64,000 nt of DNA from positions 13,134-77,133 of the forward strand of contig CAWJXW010000007.1 of NCBI GenBank assembly GCA_963846925.1. Direction: 5' to 3'. Both the position numbers and the translations under genes were made by a program. The DNA is from JAQBQB01 sp963846925 (lineage in GTDB: Bacteria > Gemmatimonadota > Gemmatimonadetes > Gemmatimonadales > Gemmatimonadaceae). The first letter of the stretch is position 1. Each line of letters opens with the position of its first letter. The notes beneath the pieces were generated by a model. It had not been told where the DNA came from. It saw only the letters and a list, made by a program, of their open reading frames with translations, and ran no database searches. Positions 7,534 to 17,373 of the stretch are shown piece after piece.

Positions 7534-10017
7534 TCACCGCATGATGAGCCGAAGCCCGATCGTCGGCGTCAGCTTGACCGGCGCCCCGAGCAGGTCATGG
7601 TCGCGGCACTGCGGGCTCACGACCGGCTGCGTTTGACCGTTCTCGCAGTAGCCGGAGATCTCGTACCACGTCGCGTTACGCCGTCCGAGCACGTTCTGCG
7701 CGCCCGCGAACGCGACGACGCCGAAGCCGCCAACGACCCGCGCGTAGTCCAACGAGAGGTCCAAGCTCGAGTACGCCGGCAAGCGCTGCGCGTTCGGCGC
7801 TTCGCGCACCGCCGTCTGTGCGCCTCCCGGTGAGGCGAGTGGCGAGGTCACGACGATGCGCGTGTACGGAGCGCCCGAAGTGAGCGTGTACGCGCTGCTC
7901 AGGTTGAAGCCGTTCAGGTGTAGCGAGACGGCGGCGTCCAAGGCGTGCGTCCGATCGGCCGGAGCGGGGAAGGACAATCCTCGCGCGCTCATGGTCGCCT
8001 TGCCGTAGCTGTACGCGAGCAACCCCGTCGCGCGGCCGACCAACATCCGCGCGCTGAGCTCGACGCCCTGCGCCGATTCGGTCGCGTCGACAAAGAGCGG
8101 ACGGTGGAGCAACGACCCGGGCGTTGGATCGGCGGAAATTGCCCCCGAGGTATGGCGCGCGTACAGGTTGGCCGCCGCCAATACGCCGCGTCCGAACCAT
8201 TGTTCGACACCAGCCATCGCGTTGTCCACGGACATGACCGGCACGCCATCGCCGCTCGTCAGCCATGACGTCGGTAGCGTCTGATTCTGGCCGACAACCG
8301 GCAGATCGAGCCCCTGCACGTACTGGTGTACGCGGCCGGCGCCGAGCGAAACGCGCGTGCCCGGCGAAAGCGCGAACAGCGCCTGCGCCGAGCCGGCAGG
8401 GCGAACCGCGTCAACGCCGGTCGCGCCGCCGACGTCGGCGCGCAATCCGGTTTCCAATGTCACGCGCTCACCGATCGAAGTTCGTGTGTCGACCCACGCG
8501 CTGCCGTATCGCAGCCTGTTTCGCCGCGAGACGTGCGTCAGAGACGAATCCGGCCACGTGAGCTCCTGCTGCGTTCCGTCGATCGACGATCCGTCGACCG
8601 TGACGTCGTAGCCAACCGTCGTTACGTCTCGGGTCGACGCGCGAGTCTCGATGCGCCCGCTGAGCGTCGCGTAGTCGACGCTCGAGCGAACGGGTGACGA
8701 GACAAGGCTGCCAGCTGACATCTCCAACGTTCGGGCCGAGCTCGACGCGAAGCGCGAGATGCCGACGCTTTGCGACATCCCAAGCGTGCCGAGCGGCGCG
8801 AAAAAGGTGATGCGCCCTGCGGCATTGCTCCACGTTTGACTGGAGGCGCCCCCGAGGTCGGTGCCGTAAGTGCGCGCGTCGCTGGTGAACAGCCCGCTCG
8901 TCTCGAATCGCTTTCCGTTCCCGAGATCCGCGTCGCCCCGGAACGTCGCCTGCGCGTCGCTGTACGCGCGGCCCGAGAGCGCGTCCGAGGAAAGCCCGCG
9001 CAGCCAGCGTCCGAGCGAGTGCTGGCCGGTGAGCGCGAAACCAGCCGACGAATCGACGGTTGAATTCGCCACCGCGCCGGTGACGCCGAACTGTGACAGC
9101 TCGGTGGATCCGCGCCAATCGCCGCCCGTCCCCAGTGAGGGTCGCGAACGGAGATCGATGCGCGTCGCTCCTTCGCCGCCGACCAGGACCGAGCGCACGC
9201 CGGGGTGGAGAAACGCGCCGCCGATCGCATCGGCGCTCACTCCGGATGTGCGTCCCAGCACGCCGAGCGGGTCGAAGAGTGGAAGCCCGTCGTAGTAGAC
9301 GCGATCGTGATCCCAGCGATTCCCCCGCACCCACAGTTTGGCCGACCAATCGTCGAGCTGCGTGACGCCGGGCAGTCGCTGGAGCGATCGGAGCACATCG
9401 CTCCCGCCCAGTGTCGCCGACTCCGCGACGTCCGCGGTCGTGAGTTCGCGGACGTCCGTCGAAAGGAACGCCTCTTGTCGCGCGAGCGCCGCCGCGATGC
9501 GCCCGTCCCCCGCGTTCGCGCCCGGTGTGCCATCGTTGGTCAGACCGGGATCGTGCGCTCGGATCTCGACAGGTCGGAGACGAACGGGAAGGACGACCAA
9601 CCCGACCGACACCGGCGTTGTCCCGGAGTCGCCCAGCCGGACCTCTATGGTCGCGGGCTCATAGCCTACACGCTGGACCCGAAGACGATACGCTCCGATC
9701 GGCAAGTCGGAGAAGCGATACGTGCCATTCGCGGATGTCGTCACGGTCCGAGCGAGCGCCGAGGGCGACTGTGTTCGTGGATCGACGAGCAAGGCGAAAC
9801 CATCGGCGGTGGTGAGCGTGACCGTCGCCCGCGAGAGAGGCGCCGCCGTAGACGCGTCGATCACCGAGCCGCTGACCGTTCCCCCGGCGGAACCCGACGG
9901 CGCCGGCTGCTGCGCTCGCGCACTGGGCGCCGTGACGACAGCGGCCGTGGCAACGGCGGCCGCGACGATCGAGTGACGGACAGGTCGCGACAAACGCACC
10001 CCGTTGGTGAGCGTCAT
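7534..10017 (-). CDS. TonB-dependent receptor with carboxypeptidase-regulatory-like domain
   Basis: 827 residues. Signal peptide 1-35 is cut near SARA-QQ. A carboxypeptidase regulatory-like beta-sandwich occupies about 43-135 (GSVIDASTAAPLSRATVTL, then TYRFSDLPIGAYRLRVQRVG). The plug domain follows at about 170-300 (VLRSLQRLPGVTQLDDWSAK, WDHDRVYYDGLPLF), and the rest is the outer-membrane barrel with a NVLGRRNATWYEI turn near the end. It imports a bulky ligand energised by TonB; the ligand is not deducible. The start ATG overlaps the lipoprotein stop (ATGA). An ECF sigma/anti-sigma pair directly downstream suggests regulated expression. Confidence 0.92.
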   Translation of the reverse strand: MTLTNGVRLSRPVRHSIVAAAVATAAVVTAPSARAQQPAPSGSAGGTVSGSVIDASTAAPLSRATVTLTTADGFALLVDPRTQSPSALARTVTTSANGTYRFSDLPIGAYRLRVQRVGYEPATIEVRLGDSGTTPVSVGLVVLPVRLRPVEIRAHDPGLTNDGTPGANAGDGRIAAALARQEAFLSTDVRELTTADVAESATLGGSDVLRSLQRLPGVTQLDDWSAKLWVRGNRWDHDRVYYDGLPLFDPLGVLGRTSGVSADAIGGAFLHPGVRSVLVGGEGATRIDLRSRPSLGTGGDWRGSTELSQFGVTGAVANSTVDSSAGFALTGQHSLGRWLRGLSSDALSGRAYSDAQATFRGDADLGNGKRFETSGLFTSDARTYGTDLGGASSQTWSNAAGRITFFAPLGTLGMSQSVGISRFASSSARTLEMSAGSLVSSPVRSSVDYATLSGRIETRASTRDVTTVGYDVTVDGSSIDGTQQELTWPDSSLTHVSRRNRLRYGSAWVDTRTSIGERVTLETGLRADVGGATGVDAVRPAGSAQALFALSPGTRVSLGAGRVHQYVQGLDLPVVGQNQTLPTSWLTSGDGVPVMSVDNAMAGVEQWFGRGVLAAANLYARHTSGAISADPTPGSLLHRPLFVDATESAQGVELSARMLVGRATGLLAYSYGKATMSARGLSFPAPADRTHALDAAVSLHLNGFNLSSAYTLTSGAPYTRIVVTSPLASPGGAQTAVREAPNAQRLPAYSSLDLSLDYARVVGGFGVVAFAGAQNVLGRRNATWYEISGYCENGQTQPVVSPQCRDHDLLGAPVKLTPTIGLRLIMR

Positions 10018-10790
10018 TTGATCGTCAACGGGATCACGTTCGCGCGAGGGCCGGTGTTCGCAAAGAACGGTTTGGTCTGCTGATCATTGGGGTAGCAACC
10101 GCACGTCGCGGACGTCACGTACGCCGCCGCGAAAACGTGTGCGCCCACCCCGAATGTCGAGCGCATGTCCTCCACCCGCAACGGGATCGAAAACGTCGAG
10201 GACTTGCCGGTGCGGTCGAGGGAAGTGCCCCACTGCCCGTATGACGTGGTGTCGGGAGACACTGCGGAGGTCCTTCCGATGAATGCCACCGTCGCCACAG
10301 CCTTCGCGTTCGTCGGCGGGGGATCCGACAGATGGCCGTTGATCCAGTAGTAGTCCTTGCCCGCGATCGTCTCGATGTGAATGCTGTCGATGATCGCCTG
10401 CTCCCACGGCGGCATCGCCATGAAAATCGTTGGTGCCGTCGTCGAGGGGCCGTCCACCGTCTGTCCGGGAACTCTCACGGTCCCGAACGTTGCCTTCTTG
10501 AAGGTGACGTCGTGCCGGCCGGCGGGCACGCCGTCGATGCGCCACGCGCCCGCCGTGTCCGTGACCCCAAGGTTCGAAAGTCCATCGATGCTCACCGTGA
10601 CGCCGGAAAAATCGGCGAGCGTCGTGGCCCACGAATCCTGCAGCACGACTGTGCCGGCCAGCGTGCCGGTCGACGGGCTCGTGGCATCACGGCAGCCCAA
10701 GAGAAGGGTCGCGGCGATCGGGAGTCCTCGGCGCCAGGAGGGAGTCGTTCGGCGGACGCCGCGGCCGTGCCGATCGCGTCGCCAGTGCAT
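10014..10790 (-). CDS. Lipoprotein with PEGA/carboxypeptidase-regulatory-like domain
   Basis: 258 residues from ATG 10790; the longer frame upstream is basic and not protein-like. The signal LPIAATLLLGC ends in a lipobox Cys near residue 29. Residues about 40-115 form a beta-sandwich (GTLAGTVVLQD, VTVSIDGLSN, AWRIDGVPAGRHDVTFKK), the fold that often decorates surface proteins. The C-terminal half contains CGCY and is unassigned. It is translationally coupled to the TonB-dependent receptor and probably is its surface partner, by analogy with SusD-like pairings, though no SusD homology is seen. Confidence 0.75.
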   Translation of the reverse strand: MHWRRDRHGRGVRRTTPSWRRGLPIAATLLLGCRDATSPSTGTLAGTVVLQDSWATTLADFSGVTVSIDGLSNLGVTDTAGAWRIDGVPAGRHDVTFKKATFGTVRVPGQTVDGPSTTAPTIFMAMPPWEQAIIDSIHIETIAGKDYYWINGHLSDPPPTNAKAVATVAFIGRTSAVSPDTTSYGQWGTSLDRTGKSSTFSIPLRVEDMRSTFGVGAHVFAAAYVTSATCGCYPNDQQTKPFFANTGPRANVIPLTIK

Positions 10791-10997
10791 GTCGTTCACG
10801 TGTCTCGAAGCCGGTGTGTTGTGTGAGGTGGGAGCGCGCGGAGTGACGCGAGGCGGCGGCTCCGTGGCGCCGTCCCTCCTTGTAATGCGCGACAGGCGCC
10901 GTTTCTGTCGTCGACGTGGTAGCCGGGTCACGCTTCCAACCCTACTTTCTGTCCGTCGCCCCCTCCCGCATTCCGTCTCTCCCCGCAAGACGCCAAC

Positions 10998-13900
10998 GTG
11001 GACCTGCGCGAGCAGCTTCAATCGACGCTCGGTTCGTCGTACACGCTCCGGCGCGAGCTCGGCGGCGGCGGCATGTCGCGCGTCTTCGTCGCCGACGAAA
11101 CGCGGCTCAACCGGCAGGTCGTCGTCAAAGTGCTCTCGCCCGAGCTGGCGCAGGGGATCAGCGCCGAGCGGTTCGAGCGCGAGATCCAGCTCGCGGCCTC
11201 GCTGCAGCAGGCGAACATCGTCCCCATTCTGAGCGCGGGCGACTCCGGCGGCGTTCCGTACTACACGATGCCGTTCGTCGAAGGCGAGAGCCTGCGTGCG
11301 CGTCTGCGCGCACGCGGCGCGATGCCGGTCGCGCAGGCGGTGAGCGTGCTACGCGACGTGGCGCGCGCACTGGCCTACGCGCACGAACGGGGCATCGTTC
11401 ACCGCGACATCAAGCCCGACAACGTGCTGCTTTCCGGCGGCGCGGCAGTCGTCACCGATTTTGGAATCGCCAAGGCGATCTCCGCGTCGCGCACGAAATC
11501 CGGCGACGGCGCGACGCTGACGCTGCTCGGGACGTCGATCGGCACGCCGGCGTACATCTCGCCCGAGCAGGCCGCCGGCGATCCGGAAATCGATCAGCGG
11601 GCGGACATCTATTCGTTCGGCTGCATGGCCTTCGAGCTGTTCACCGGGCAACCGCCGTTCACCAACCGTACGCCGCAACGTCTCATGGCGGCGCACATGA
11701 GCGAGACGCCGCAGCCGATCGCCGAGCTGCGCCCCGACCTGCCGCCGGCGTTGGCGTCGCTCGTGATGCGATGCCTCGAGAAGGACGCGGCCGTCCGCCC
11801 ACAGTCGGCGGCCGAGTTGGCGATTACCCTCGACGCTCCCGTCAGCGACGCGGCCGGCGCAACGATGCCGGCGATCCTGCTCGGGGGACGAGGCATGCTG
11901 CGGAAGGCGCTCCTCGCCTACGCCGCCGCGTTCGTCGTCGTGGCGGTCGTCGCGAAAGCAGCGATCGTCGGCATCGGGTTGCCGGACTGGGTCTTCCCGG
12001 GTGCGCTCGTCGTGATGGCGCTCGGGCTGCCGGTCATTCTGCTGACCGCCTACAGCCAGTATGTCGCGCGCCGCTCCGCATTGGTTTCGCCGACCTTCAC
12101 GCCGGGCGGCACGCCGTCGCTCGCACATGGCACGGTTGCGACCATCGCGATGAAGGCGAGCCCGCATTTGTCGTGGCGGCGAACGGCGATGGGCGGCGTG
12201 TATGCGGTGGGGGGATTCATCGTACTGATAGGCGCGTTCATGCTGTTGCGCACGCTGGGCATCGGGCCCGCGGGGTCGTTGCTCGCCGCGGGGCGCCTGT
12301 CGGCGCGCGACCGCGTGCTCGTCACCGATTTCAACGTCAAGGGAGCCGACTCGTCGCTGTCGAGCGTCGTGACCGAGGCGGTGCGCACGGAGCTCGGACA
12401 GTCGAACCTGTTCACGATCATGAGTCCGACGACGGTCGCCGCCGCCCTGCGGCGCATGCAACGCCCGGCGACGAGTCGCGTCGACCTGCCGGTTGGCCGC
12501 GAGGTAGCGCAGCGCGAGGGTGCGAAAGCGGTCGTCGACGGCGACATCACGCCGCTCGCGTCGGGGTTCATCGTCTCGCTCCGGCTCGTGACCGCGGACT
12601 CCGGCGTCGAGCTCGCGTCCTTTCACGAGACGGCCGAACGGCTCAACGACTTGCTGCCAACGCTCGACAAGCTCGTGCGGTCACTACGCGGCAAGATGGG
12701 CGAGTCGCTCAAGGCCGTGCACTCCGATCCGCCGCTCGAGCAGTACACGACATCGTCGCTCGAAGCGTTGCGCAAGTTGGCCGAGGCGAGGCGAGCGAAC
12801 AACGTCGAGGCCAACGCCGCCAAATCGATCGCGCTCCTCGAGCAGGCGATCGCGCTGGACACCGCGTTCGCGATGGCGTATCGCAGCCTCGGCATCGCGT
12901 ACAACAACCTTGGCATGCCGCGCGAAAAGGCCGACTCCGCGTACGCGAAAGCCTACCGCTTCCGCGACCGCCTCACCGAACGCGAGCGATACCTGGCAAC
13001 CGCCGCCTATTTTGGCGGGCCGGCACGCGACCGCGCCCGTGAGACAGCGGCGCTCGAAGACTACCTCGCGCGCTACGCGCAGGACTACGCCGTCTACAAC
13101 AACCTCTCACTGCGACTCGAGTCGCGTCGGTCGTGGGCCAGGGCGGAGTCGACATATCGACGTGGAATCGCGGCGGGCCCCGATGCCTCGCTGCAGTACG
13201 GCAATCTCCTGCGAAATCTGGTGAGCCAGGGAAAATTCGACGACGCGGCCGCGCTCCAATCCGAGATCAACCGACGGTTCCCAGGGTCGCCCGTCGGCGA
13301 GGCGGTGGCGTCTCAGATCGCGGTGTCAAAGGGATCGTTCGATACGGCGGCGGCTCAGCTGGAATCGGTGCGCGCGTCGACGAAAAGCGCGCTGGTTCGG
13401 GAGCGGTCCGACGAATTCCTCCGCGGAATCTCGCTCACGCGGGGCCGGCTTTCGGACGCCGCGCGGCGGCGCCGCGACATCGTCGCGGAGAACGGCGCCC
13501 TCGGTGCCGCCTCATCGCCCCTCGATGAAGCGATCGAGTCCGCATGGATCGACGTCTGGTTTCGCGAGCAGCGCACTCGTGCCGTGGCGACGCTCGATAG
13601 TGCGATCGCCAAGACACCGTTGCGGACACTTTCCGCCGACGAGCGCGATGACTTCCAGATCGCGAGCATCTACGCCCTCGCGAACCGACCGGACAAGGCG
13701 CGCGCCGTTCTGGCGCAGTACGACGTGGACGTGCGCGACACGACGGTTCGCCGGGCGCAGGAGCCCCGGCGGCACGCCGCGCTCGCCGAAATCGACATCG
13801 CCGAGGGCAAACCGAAGGAAGCCCTCGACGAAGTGCGGCAGAGCGATCGCCGTCCCGACGGGCCGGCGGATTCGTGTCAGCCGTGCTTCGACGCCTCCAT

Positions 13901-14192
13901 GGGTCGCGTGTTCGACCTCGCGGGGATGCCCGACTCGGCCATCGCGGCGTTCGAGCGCTACACATCGACGACGTACTGGGACCGGCTGGACGACCGTGCC
14001 GACCCCGCCCATCTCGCCGGCGCCTACAAGCGACTCGGCGAGTTGTACGAGGCCAAGGGGGAAAAGCAGAAAGCGGCGTCCTACTATATGAAGTTCGTGG
14101 ATCTATGGAAGAACGCCGATCCCGAGCTTCAGCCGAAAGTGACCGAAGTGAAGCAGCGCCTCGCGCGCCTCGGCGACATCGAGAAGCGCTGA
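10998..14192 (+). CDS. Membrane serine/threonine protein kinase with TPR-like C-terminus
   Basis: 1064 residues, GTG start at 10998. The N-terminal kinase domain (15-280) has GGGGMSRVF glycine loop, VVVK44, HRD137IKPDN and D154FG. Hydrophobic segments at about 303-326, 333-355 and 400-420 anchor it. The C-terminal part (430-1064) begins with a FlgO-like segment (RDRVLVTDFNVKGADSSLSS) and continues as helical TPR-type repeats (AMAYRSLGIAYNNLGMP, AGAYKRLGELYEAKGEK). It likely phosphorylates Ser/Thr on partners in response to envelope cues. Start position is supported by close N-terminal likeness to the kinase ending at 30925. It is transcribed divergently from the receptor operon. Confidence 0.95.
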   Translation: MDLREQLQSTLGSSYTLRRELGGGGMSRVFVADETRLNRQVVVKVLSPELAQGISAERFEREIQLAASLQQANIVPILSAGDSGGVPYYTMPFVEGESLRARLRARGAMPVAQAVSVLRDVARALAYAHERGIVHRDIKPDNVLLSGGAAVVTDFGIAKAISASRTKSGDGATLTLLGTSIGTPAYISPEQAAGDPEIDQRADIYSFGCMAFELFTGQPPFTNRTPQRLMAAHMSETPQPIAELRPDLPPALASLVMRCLEKDAAVRPQSAAELAITLDAPVSDAAGATMPAILLGGRGMLRKALLAYAAAFVVVAVVAKAAIVGIGLPDWVFPGALVVMALGLPVILLTAYSQYVARRSALVSPTFTPGGTPSLAHGTVATIAMKASPHLSWRRTAMGGVYAVGGFIVLIGAFMLLRTLGIGPAGSLLAAGRLSARDRVLVTDFNVKGADSSLSSVVTEAVRTELGQSNLFTIMSPTTVAAALRRMQRPATSRVDLPVGREVAQREGAKAVVDGDITPLASGFIVSLRLVTADSGVELASFHETAERLNDLLPTLDKLVRSLRGKMGESLKAVHSDPPLEQYTTSSLEALRKLAEARRANNVEANAAKSIALLEQAIALDTAFAMAYRSLGIAYNNLGMPREKADSAYAKAYRFRDRLTERERYLATAAYFGGPARDRARETAALEDYLARYAQDYAVYNNLSLRLESRRSWARAESTYRRGIAAGPDASLQYGNLLRNLVSQGKFDDAAALQSEINRRFPGSPVGEAVASQIAVSKGSFDTAAAQLESVRASTKSALVRERSDEFLRGISLTRGRLSDAARRRRDIVAENGALGAASSPLDEAIESAWIDVWFREQRTRAVATLDSAIAKTPLRTLSADERDDFQIASIYALANRPDKARAVLAQYDVDVRDTTVRRAQEPRRHAALAEIDIAEGKPKEALDEVRQSDRRPDGPADSCQPCFDASMGRVFDLAGMPDSAIAAFERYTSTTYWDRLDDRADPAHLAGAYKRLGELYEAKGEKQKAASYYMKFVDLWKNADPELQPKVTEVKQRLARLGDIEKR

Positions 14193-14208
14193 CCCGTGCC
14201 GGACGACG

Positions 14209-15633
14209 TCACGCCGCCGCTTCGGCGCGGTCGTGGCAGGGAAGTGAAAAACTGAACGTCGTCGTGTCGCCCGGCACGCTCTCGGCCCACATGTGCCCGC
14301 CGTGCGCTTCCACCAAGCCGCGCGCGATGTAGAGACCCAGACCGAGCCCCGCCACGCCGCCGCGGCGTGTGCCGCTCGTTCGCCCGAACCGGGTGAAGAT
14401 CCGCGAGAGTTCTTCCTTCGGGATGCCTTTCCCCCGATTCACGACGCCGAACCTCACGTCGTCGCCGATCTGCGCCAGGTGAACGTGAATCCCACTCTTT
14501 GGATCGCCGTACTTCGCCGCGTTGCTCAACAGGTTGCCGAGGATCTGTTCGAAGCGATCGTGGTCCACGTACACGGGCAGCAAAGCGCCCTCGATGGACA
14601 GGGCGACGTCGCGTTGCGGCGTCAGATGGCGCAGGCGCTCGAGTGTCTCGCGGACGAGCTGGGCCGGATCATGCCAGCCGCGCTCGAGCGACAGGCGGTG
14701 CGCTTCGAGCCTCGAAACGTCCAAGAGATCGTTCACCATGCGATTCAGCGAACGCGCGGCCGATCGAATGTGGCGCACGGTTGCTGATTCGGGTTCGGTG
14801 AGGTCGCCGGGGTGAAGATCAGGCAGCATCTCGGCGGACATCGTGATGACGCCGATCGGCTGCCGAAGGTCGTGGGCGACGACCGACGTCCATTCTTCCT
14901 TCAGCCGCTCGAGCGTCTTGAGGCGAGTGATGTCCTGCGAGGTTCCTCGCAAACCGACAAACTTGCCCGACGAGTCCCGCACCGGCTCGCCGTGCGTCGC
15001 GACCCAACAGCTCGCTCCGTCCGGGAAGACCGCTTCCAGCTCGAGCTCGAACGGAGTCCCCTCTTGCATCATTTTTTCGACAGCCACTCGAATCGCCGCC
15101 GCGCTCTCGGGCGTGAAAAACTGGCGGAGCTCGTCCGGACCTGGTAGCGGCAGCGACGGGTCTCGGTGATGGATCCGATATAGCTCGGGCGACCACCAAC
15201 CGGTCTTGGTCCGAAGGTCCCACGTCCAGTTGCCGATGTGCGCGAGCCGCTGCGCCTCCTCGAGCTCGTTCGTCGTCGCGGCGAGCGCGCGCCGCGCTCG
15301 CCGCAAGTTCTCGTGGAGGAGACTGACCGCTGTTCCGATCGCCAAAAAGATGGCGACGGTCAGCAGGTATCTCGGGTCGGCGGCGCCAAGCGCCCGCTCC
15401 GGCGGTGCGAGAAACCACCACACGAGGGTGGCCGAGAGGATCGTGGAGGCGATGCCGGCCCCGAGTCCGCCGAGCCACGAACTGACGATGACGGCGCCGT
15501 TGAACATCAGCCAGCGCGTTACCGTCGACAGGAACACCGCCTCGGCGCCGAACGCGACGAAAGGCGGGAGCACGGCGCAAAGCGCCAGGCGAAGTGCCCG
15601 GCCCGGTCCGGTGTCTACAAAACGTTTCGCCAC
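14209..15633 (-). CDS. PAS-domain sensor histidine kinase with N-terminal membrane domain
   Basis: 474 residues. Three or four hydrophobic helices (12-106) resemble the KdpD-type DUF4118 sensor. A PAS/PAC module follows (128-240; GNWTWDLRTKTGWWSPELYR, then VGLRGTSQDITRLK). HisKA carries His254 in VVAHDLRQPI, and the HATPase has NLLSNAAKYGD and GLGLGLYIARGLVEAHGG. It autophosphorylates upon a membrane or small-molecule signal. No response regulator is adjacent. It converges on the kinase gene with 16 nt between stops, and no terminator is visible in that gap. Confidence 0.93.
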   Translation of the reverse strand: MAKRFVDTGPGRALRLALCAVLPPFVAFGAEAVFLSTVTRWLMFNGAVIVSSWLGGLGAGIASTILSATLVWWFLAPPERALGAADPRYLLTVAIFLAIGTAVSLLHENLRRARRALAATTNELEEAQRLAHIGNWTWDLRTKTGWWSPELYRIHHRDPSLPLPGPDELRQFFTPESAAAIRVAVEKMMQEGTPFELELEAVFPDGASCWVATHGEPVRDSSGKFVGLRGTSQDITRLKTLERLKEEWTSVVAHDLRQPIGVITMSAEMLPDLHPGDLTEPESATVRHIRSAARSLNRMVNDLLDVSRLEAHRLSLERGWHDPAQLVRETLERLRHLTPQRDVALSIEGALLPVYVDHDRFEQILGNLLSNAAKYGDPKSGIHVHLAQIGDDVRFGVVNRGKGIPKEELSRIFTRFGRTSGTRRGGVAGLGLGLYIARGLVEAHGGHMWAESVPGDTTTFSFSLPCHDRAEAAA

Positions 15634-15739
15634 GCGCTCTTCTCCTGCCGAATCCTCGTCGGGCGGCGCCGCGCGGACGATTGGACTTTTGTCATGACGC
15701 GGCGGCGACGAGTCCGGTCGCGGCTCGGCCCGCGTCAGT

Positions 15740-16201
15740 TCATTTCGGCGCGAGATAGTCCTGTGCGGCGACGATCTCCCATCCCCCTTTTCGCTTCACC
15801 CACGTGTCCGTGAATCGATAGCGGTGAACGAACGGCACGCCCTTGCTGCGTCCCTCGACGATCAGCCAGCCGGTGACCGCGGCGGTGACGGCGCCGAACT
15901 CGTGGACTTCCATTCCCTCGTTGCGCGCCGCGGTGACGGTGTCCGCGCCGCTCGTGACGTCGTTCAGCACCTCCTCGCGGCGCATCAACTTGTCGTTTTC
16001 CGTATAGACGAACTTCGGCGAGAGGAGCTTGTCGAAGAGCGCGCGATCCCTCCTCACGAGACCGGCGGCCCACTGATTCTCCAGACGCACCAGCTCGACG
16101 GCGCCCGGCTTCGGCTCTTTCACCTTCTTCTGGGCGAGCGCGGTCGGTGCGAAGAGCGCGACGAGCAGGATCGAGCGGACGAATTGGGGGGGGCGTTGCA
16201 T
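15740..16201 (-). CDS. Secreted SnoaL/DUF4440-like protein (NTF2 fold)
   Basis: 153 residues from ATG 16201, chosen because a signal peptide (MQRPPQFVRSILLVALFAPT, cleaved after ALA-Q) begins there. The mature part has the DUF4440 pattern: VELVRLENQWAAGLVRRDRA, LLSPKFVYTENDKLMRREEV, and the C-terminal YRFTDTWVKRKGGWEIVAAQ. NTF2-like proteins of this kind are small ligand-binding or enzyme-like domains; the substrate is unknown. It is divergent from the AI-2E-like permease with 130 bp between starts. Confidence 0.85.
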   Translation of the reverse strand: MQRPPQFVRSILLVALFAPTALAQKKVKEPKPGAVELVRLENQWAAGLVRRDRALFDKLLSPKFVYTENDKLMRREEVLNDVTSGADTVTAARNEGMEVHEFGAVTAAVTGWLIVEGRSKGVPFVHRYRFTDTWVKRKGGWEIVAAQDYLAPK

Positions 16202-16331
16202 GCGGCCTCGTGGGGGTTGCAGTTTCGAGTCACTGGACAATGTGGTCAACGAAGCGTCGTCGCAACGGCGGGCCCGGCCACACGGATCAGTCGCCGTGGG
16301 GTATGCAAACTGCCGTCCGGTCGAGCGACGC

Positions 16332-17357
16332 ATGAGCAACGAAACAGCGAACGACGTCGCGACCGCGAGAAGTCTTCGCTGGCCACTCCTGGTCCTGGCC
16401 GCCGGCATTCTCTTCGCCGTCGCGCCGTTTCTGTCGGGGCTCGTCGGGGCGCTCATTCTTTTCGCGCTCACGCGCCGGCTCCATTATCGCCTCGTCGCGT
16501 TCATTCCTCCCAGGGCCTCAGCGTTGGTGATCGCGATCGGCACGTTGGCCGTCGTGCTCGTTCCCGGCGCGTGGCTCGTGTCGACGATCGTGGCCGAGGC
16601 GAGCACCGCACTCCGCGGCTTGACTCCCGAGGATGTCACGCGGTGGGTGGCGTCCACGCCCATGGGCGGTTCCGATCTGACGAAGGACATCGGCGGCGCC
16701 GTGGCGGGAATCGTCGGATGGATTTCCGAGCGCGCCGTGCGGTTCGTCGGCGGCGTCGCCACGGCGACTCTCAACGCGGTGTTGGCGCTGTTCGGTCTCT
16801 ATTATCTGCTCCTCGACGCTCCCTCGCTGTGGGCGCGCGTCAAGCGTTTGCTCTCGGTGCCTGAGGATGTCGCCGATCTGCTCGCCGTGCGCTTCGGCGC
16901 CGTGACGGACGCGTTGCTTCTCGGGACGATGCTCACGTGCGTGCTCCAGGGGACGATCGTAGGAATCGCGTTCGCTCTCGTCGGCCTGCATCCGGCGGTG
17001 CTCTGGGGATTCGTCACGGCGTGTGCCGCGGTGCTTCCGATCCTCGGCAGCGGATTCGTCTGGCTGCCGGGAATCGTCGTGCTGCTCGCCACGCATCGCT
17101 TCGGCGCGGCGGCGCTGCTCGCGTTGCTCGGCGGCGGAATCGCCTCGAACGTGGACAACGTCGTGCGCCTCGTAGTCTACCGGCGTGTCTCGGGAATCCA
17201 TCCAATGGTCACGCTCGTCGGCGTGTTCGCGGGAGTCCGGATGTTCGGTCTCATGGGCGCGTTCATCGGACCGTTGGTGCTTTCGTGCTTCGTAGAGCTA
17301 CTCTCGGTGTACGACGAGGCGCGTCTCGGTGCGGGCGCTCGCGTCGCGCCCAAATAG
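16332..17357 (+). CDS. AI-2E family transporter (PerM/TqsA-like permease)
   Basis: 341 residues from ATG 16332. Multiple hydrophobic helices in the order typical of the family are present: LRWPLLVLAAGILFAVAPFL, a pair near 55-80, a soluble loop (about 85-145), then a C-terminal block with LPILGSGFVWLPGIVVLLAT and GVRMFGLMGAFIGPLVLS. Members export autoinducer-2 or act as Na+/H+ antiporters; which applies is not visible. It overlaps no neighbour, and the alcohol dehydrogenase starts 16 nt downstream, so co-transcription is likely. Confidence 0.93.
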   Translation: MSNETANDVATARSLRWPLLVLAAGILFAVAPFLSGLVGALILFALTRRLHYRLVAFIPPRASALVIAIGTLAVVLVPGAWLVSTIVAEASTALRGLTPEDVTRWVASTPMGGSDLTKDIGGAVAGIVGWISERAVRFVGGVATATLNAVLALFGLYYLLLDAPSLWARVKRLLSVPEDVADLLAVRFGAVTDALLLGTMLTCVLQGTIVGIAFALVGLHPAVLWGFVTACAAVLPILGSGFVWLPGIVVLLATHRFGAAALLALLGGGIASNVDNVVRLVVYRRVSGIHPMVTLVGVFAGVRMFGLMGAFIGPLVLSCFVELLSVYDEARLGAGARVAPK

Positions 17358-17373
17358 CGGCCTGGTGGAGCCG

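Noticed and set aside
11349..12626. Minus-strand open frame opposite the first kinase
   Set aside because: Arginine-rich shadow of a high-GC gene with clear kinase motifs on the other strand.
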